64,000 nt of DNA, taken from contig NZ_JAGIBI010000002.1 of NCBI RefSeq assembly GCF_017744395.1, forward strand, positions 558,001 to 622,000. The letters are read 5' to 3'. The translations under genes were made by a program, and so were the position numbers. The notes beneath the pieces are model-generated. The model did not search any database, was not told where the DNA came from, and saw nothing but the letters and a program-made list of their open reading frames with translations. Every line of letters begins with the position of its first letter. Positions within the stretch are counted from its first letter, which is position 1. The stretch comes from Herbaspirillum sp. GTDB lineage: Bacteria; Pseudomonadota; Gammaproteobacteria; Burkholderiales; Burkholderiaceae_D. This document shows, one piece after another, positions 62,968-64,000 of the stretch.

Positions 62968-64000
62968 TTGGGAAGCAACGACCAGTCATTGAGCGACGCG
63001 CGTGTGCGCATGCTGCCCTACATCGTGGCGGCGACCTTCTTCATGGAGTACCTCGACACCACCATCATCGCCACCGCCTTGCCGCAGATGGCGCAGGCAT
63101 TCGGTATCGGCCCCAATGAGCTGAGCCTGGGCATGACGGCCTACATGCTGACGCTGGCGGTGTTCATCCCCATCAGCGGCTGGGTGGCGGACCGCTTCGG
63201 TTCCCGTACCGTGTTCGGCGCGGCGATTGTCATCTTCACCTGCGCTTCCATCCTGTGCGGCTTTTCGCAGAACCTGTGGGAATTCACCGCCGCGCGCGTG
63301 CTGCAAGGGCTGGGCGGGGCGATGATGGTGCCGGTCGGGCGCATGATCGTGGTGCGCAGCACCAGCAAGGCCAACCTGATGAAGGCGATCGCCACCATCA
63401 CCTGGCCGGCCATCGTGGCGCCGGTAGTGGGGCCGTCCATCGGCGGCTTCATCGTCACCTATGCGTCGTGGCGCTGGATCTTCCTGTTGAACGTGCCGTT
63501 CGGGATCGCAGCCCTGGCCGCCGTGATGCTGGTCGTGCGCAACGACCACGGCGCCGGCAAGCGTCCGCTGGACCTGGTTGGCTTCGTGCTCTCGGGCGCG
63601 GCATTGACCTCGATCCTGTACGGCACCGAAATCGCCAGCCACATGGAATCCAACATCAAGGTGGCGCTCGGCTTCATCGCCGCCGGCATCGTGCTGGGCT
63701 GGTGCGCGTATCGCCATGCCCGGCGCACCGAGCATCCCTTGCTGGACTTTTCCAATCTCAAGACCCCGACCTATTCCGTCACCGTCATCACCGGTTCGCT
63801 CACGCGCATCGGCATCGATTCGGTGCCTTACCTGATGCCGCTGATGTTCCAGATCGGCTTCGGTTTGACGGCGTTCCAGTCGGGTTTGCTGCTGCTGGCC
63901 ACCGCGCTGGGCAACCTCGGCATGAAGGCGTTCACCACGCGCGTGCTGCAGCGCTTCGGTTTCCGCCGGGTGGCGGTACGCAACGCCGTCATCGCCGGCA
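62968..64000 (+). CDS. DHA2-type MFS exporter (3' end off the window)
   Basis: Drug:proton antiporter-like MFS protein. About 344 codons are visible and the rest runs past base 64000. The first helix AATFFMEYLDTTIIATALPQMA carries the DHA2 motif D1 (LDxTIVNVALP-like). Motif A is ISGWVADRFGSRTVF, motif B is LQGLGGAMMVPVGR and motif C is GPSIGGFIVTYASWRWIF. DHA2 members have 14 helices and export drugs or dyes. I choose the TTG start because GGAAGGA stands seven bases before it; an ATG at 62961 is out of frame, and the next in-frame ATG at 63010 lacks a site. Confidence 0.88.
   Translation, partial: MGSNDQSLSDARVRMLPYIVAATFFMEYLDTTIIATALPQMAQAFGIGPNELSLGMTAYMLTLAVFIPISGWVADRFGSRTVFGAAIVIFTCASILCGFSQNLWEFTAARVLQGLGGAMMVPVGRMIVVRSTSKANLMKAIATITWPAIVAPVVGPSIGGFIVTYASWRWIFLLNVPFGIAALAAVMLVVRNDHGAGKRPLDLVGFVLSGAALTSILYGTEIASHMESNIKVALGFIAAGIVLGWCAYRHARRTEHPLLDFSNLKTPTYSVTVITGSLTRIGIDSVPYLMPLMFQIGFGLTAFQSGLLLLATALGNLGMKAFTTRVLQRFGFRRVAVRNAVIAG

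Overview
The window looks like a chromosomal segment of a high-GC betaproteobacterium of the Burkholderiales, most likely Oxalobacteraceae and close to Herbaspirillum. This rests on gene order (ispE, tRNA-Gln, prs, rplY; uvrA near an MFS gene and ssb; kdsD-kdsC-lptC-lptA-lptB-rpoN; hprK and rapZ) and on protein character. It is an inference without any database search. Almost everything is core chromosome: no prophage, plasmid functions, rRNA or CRISPR array was seen. The only mobile-type gene is a single REP-associated tyrosine transposase.

Layout. 1-4893 (minus): an LPS-export and sigma-54 operon, kdsD, kdsC, lptC, lptA, lptB and rpoN, the last cut by the window edge. 5074-9914 (plus): a KefB/C-type antiporter, an AEC permease and a chemoreceptor. 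10017-18042: a PhyH-type dioxygenase, uvrA, an ArnT-like GT39 glycosyltransferase, an MFS transporter and ssb. 18131-24729: a DUF1810 protein, tRNA-Arg(ACG), opgD, a TMEM165/GDT1 cation exporter under a yybP-ykoY manganese riboswitch, a periplasmic asparaginase and AMP nucleosidase. 24818-30336: a YbfB/YjiJ MFS gene divergent from a LysR regulator, an NhaR-like regulator divergent from an Alx/TerC gene, and the transposase. 30530-36764: gltBD. 36944-46270: an M61 peptidase, rplY, prs, tRNA-Gln(TTG), ispE, lolB, a TPR lipoprotein, and the 8-oxoguanine repair pair mutM-mutY. 46286-52322 (minus): rapZ, hprK, ptsN, pagP, queF and ilvA. 52594-62845: a YqaA protein, two very small genes, a 1333-residue flavin/iron-sulfur oxidoreductase, a HIT protein, a DUF971 protein, ubiE, a Tim44-like protein, ubiJ and ubiB. 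A DHA2-type MFS exporter runs off the right end.

Themes. Envelope building recurs (kdsC/kdsD, lptABC, lolB, pagP, the ArnT-like enzyme, opgD). Nitrogen and PTS control is represented by rpoN, ptsN, hprK, rapZ, gltBD and the asparaginase. Ubiquinone synthesis has ubiE, ubiJ and ubiB. DNA repair has uvrA, ssb, mutM and mutY. Two unrelated families linked to manganese export (GDT1 and Alx/TerC) are present, but only the first carries the riboswitch.

The least ordinary items are the riboswitch with competing downstream pairings, a two-gene cluster of 21- and 55-residue proteins with strong ribosome binding sites, five 10-bp tandem repeats with phased A-tracts before the chemoreceptor, inverted 15-mers flanking the transposase, a tandem 15-mer forming the tail of the tRNA-Gln terminator in the prs leader, and an apparent split of the rpoN and ptsN-hprK-rapZ gene cluster.
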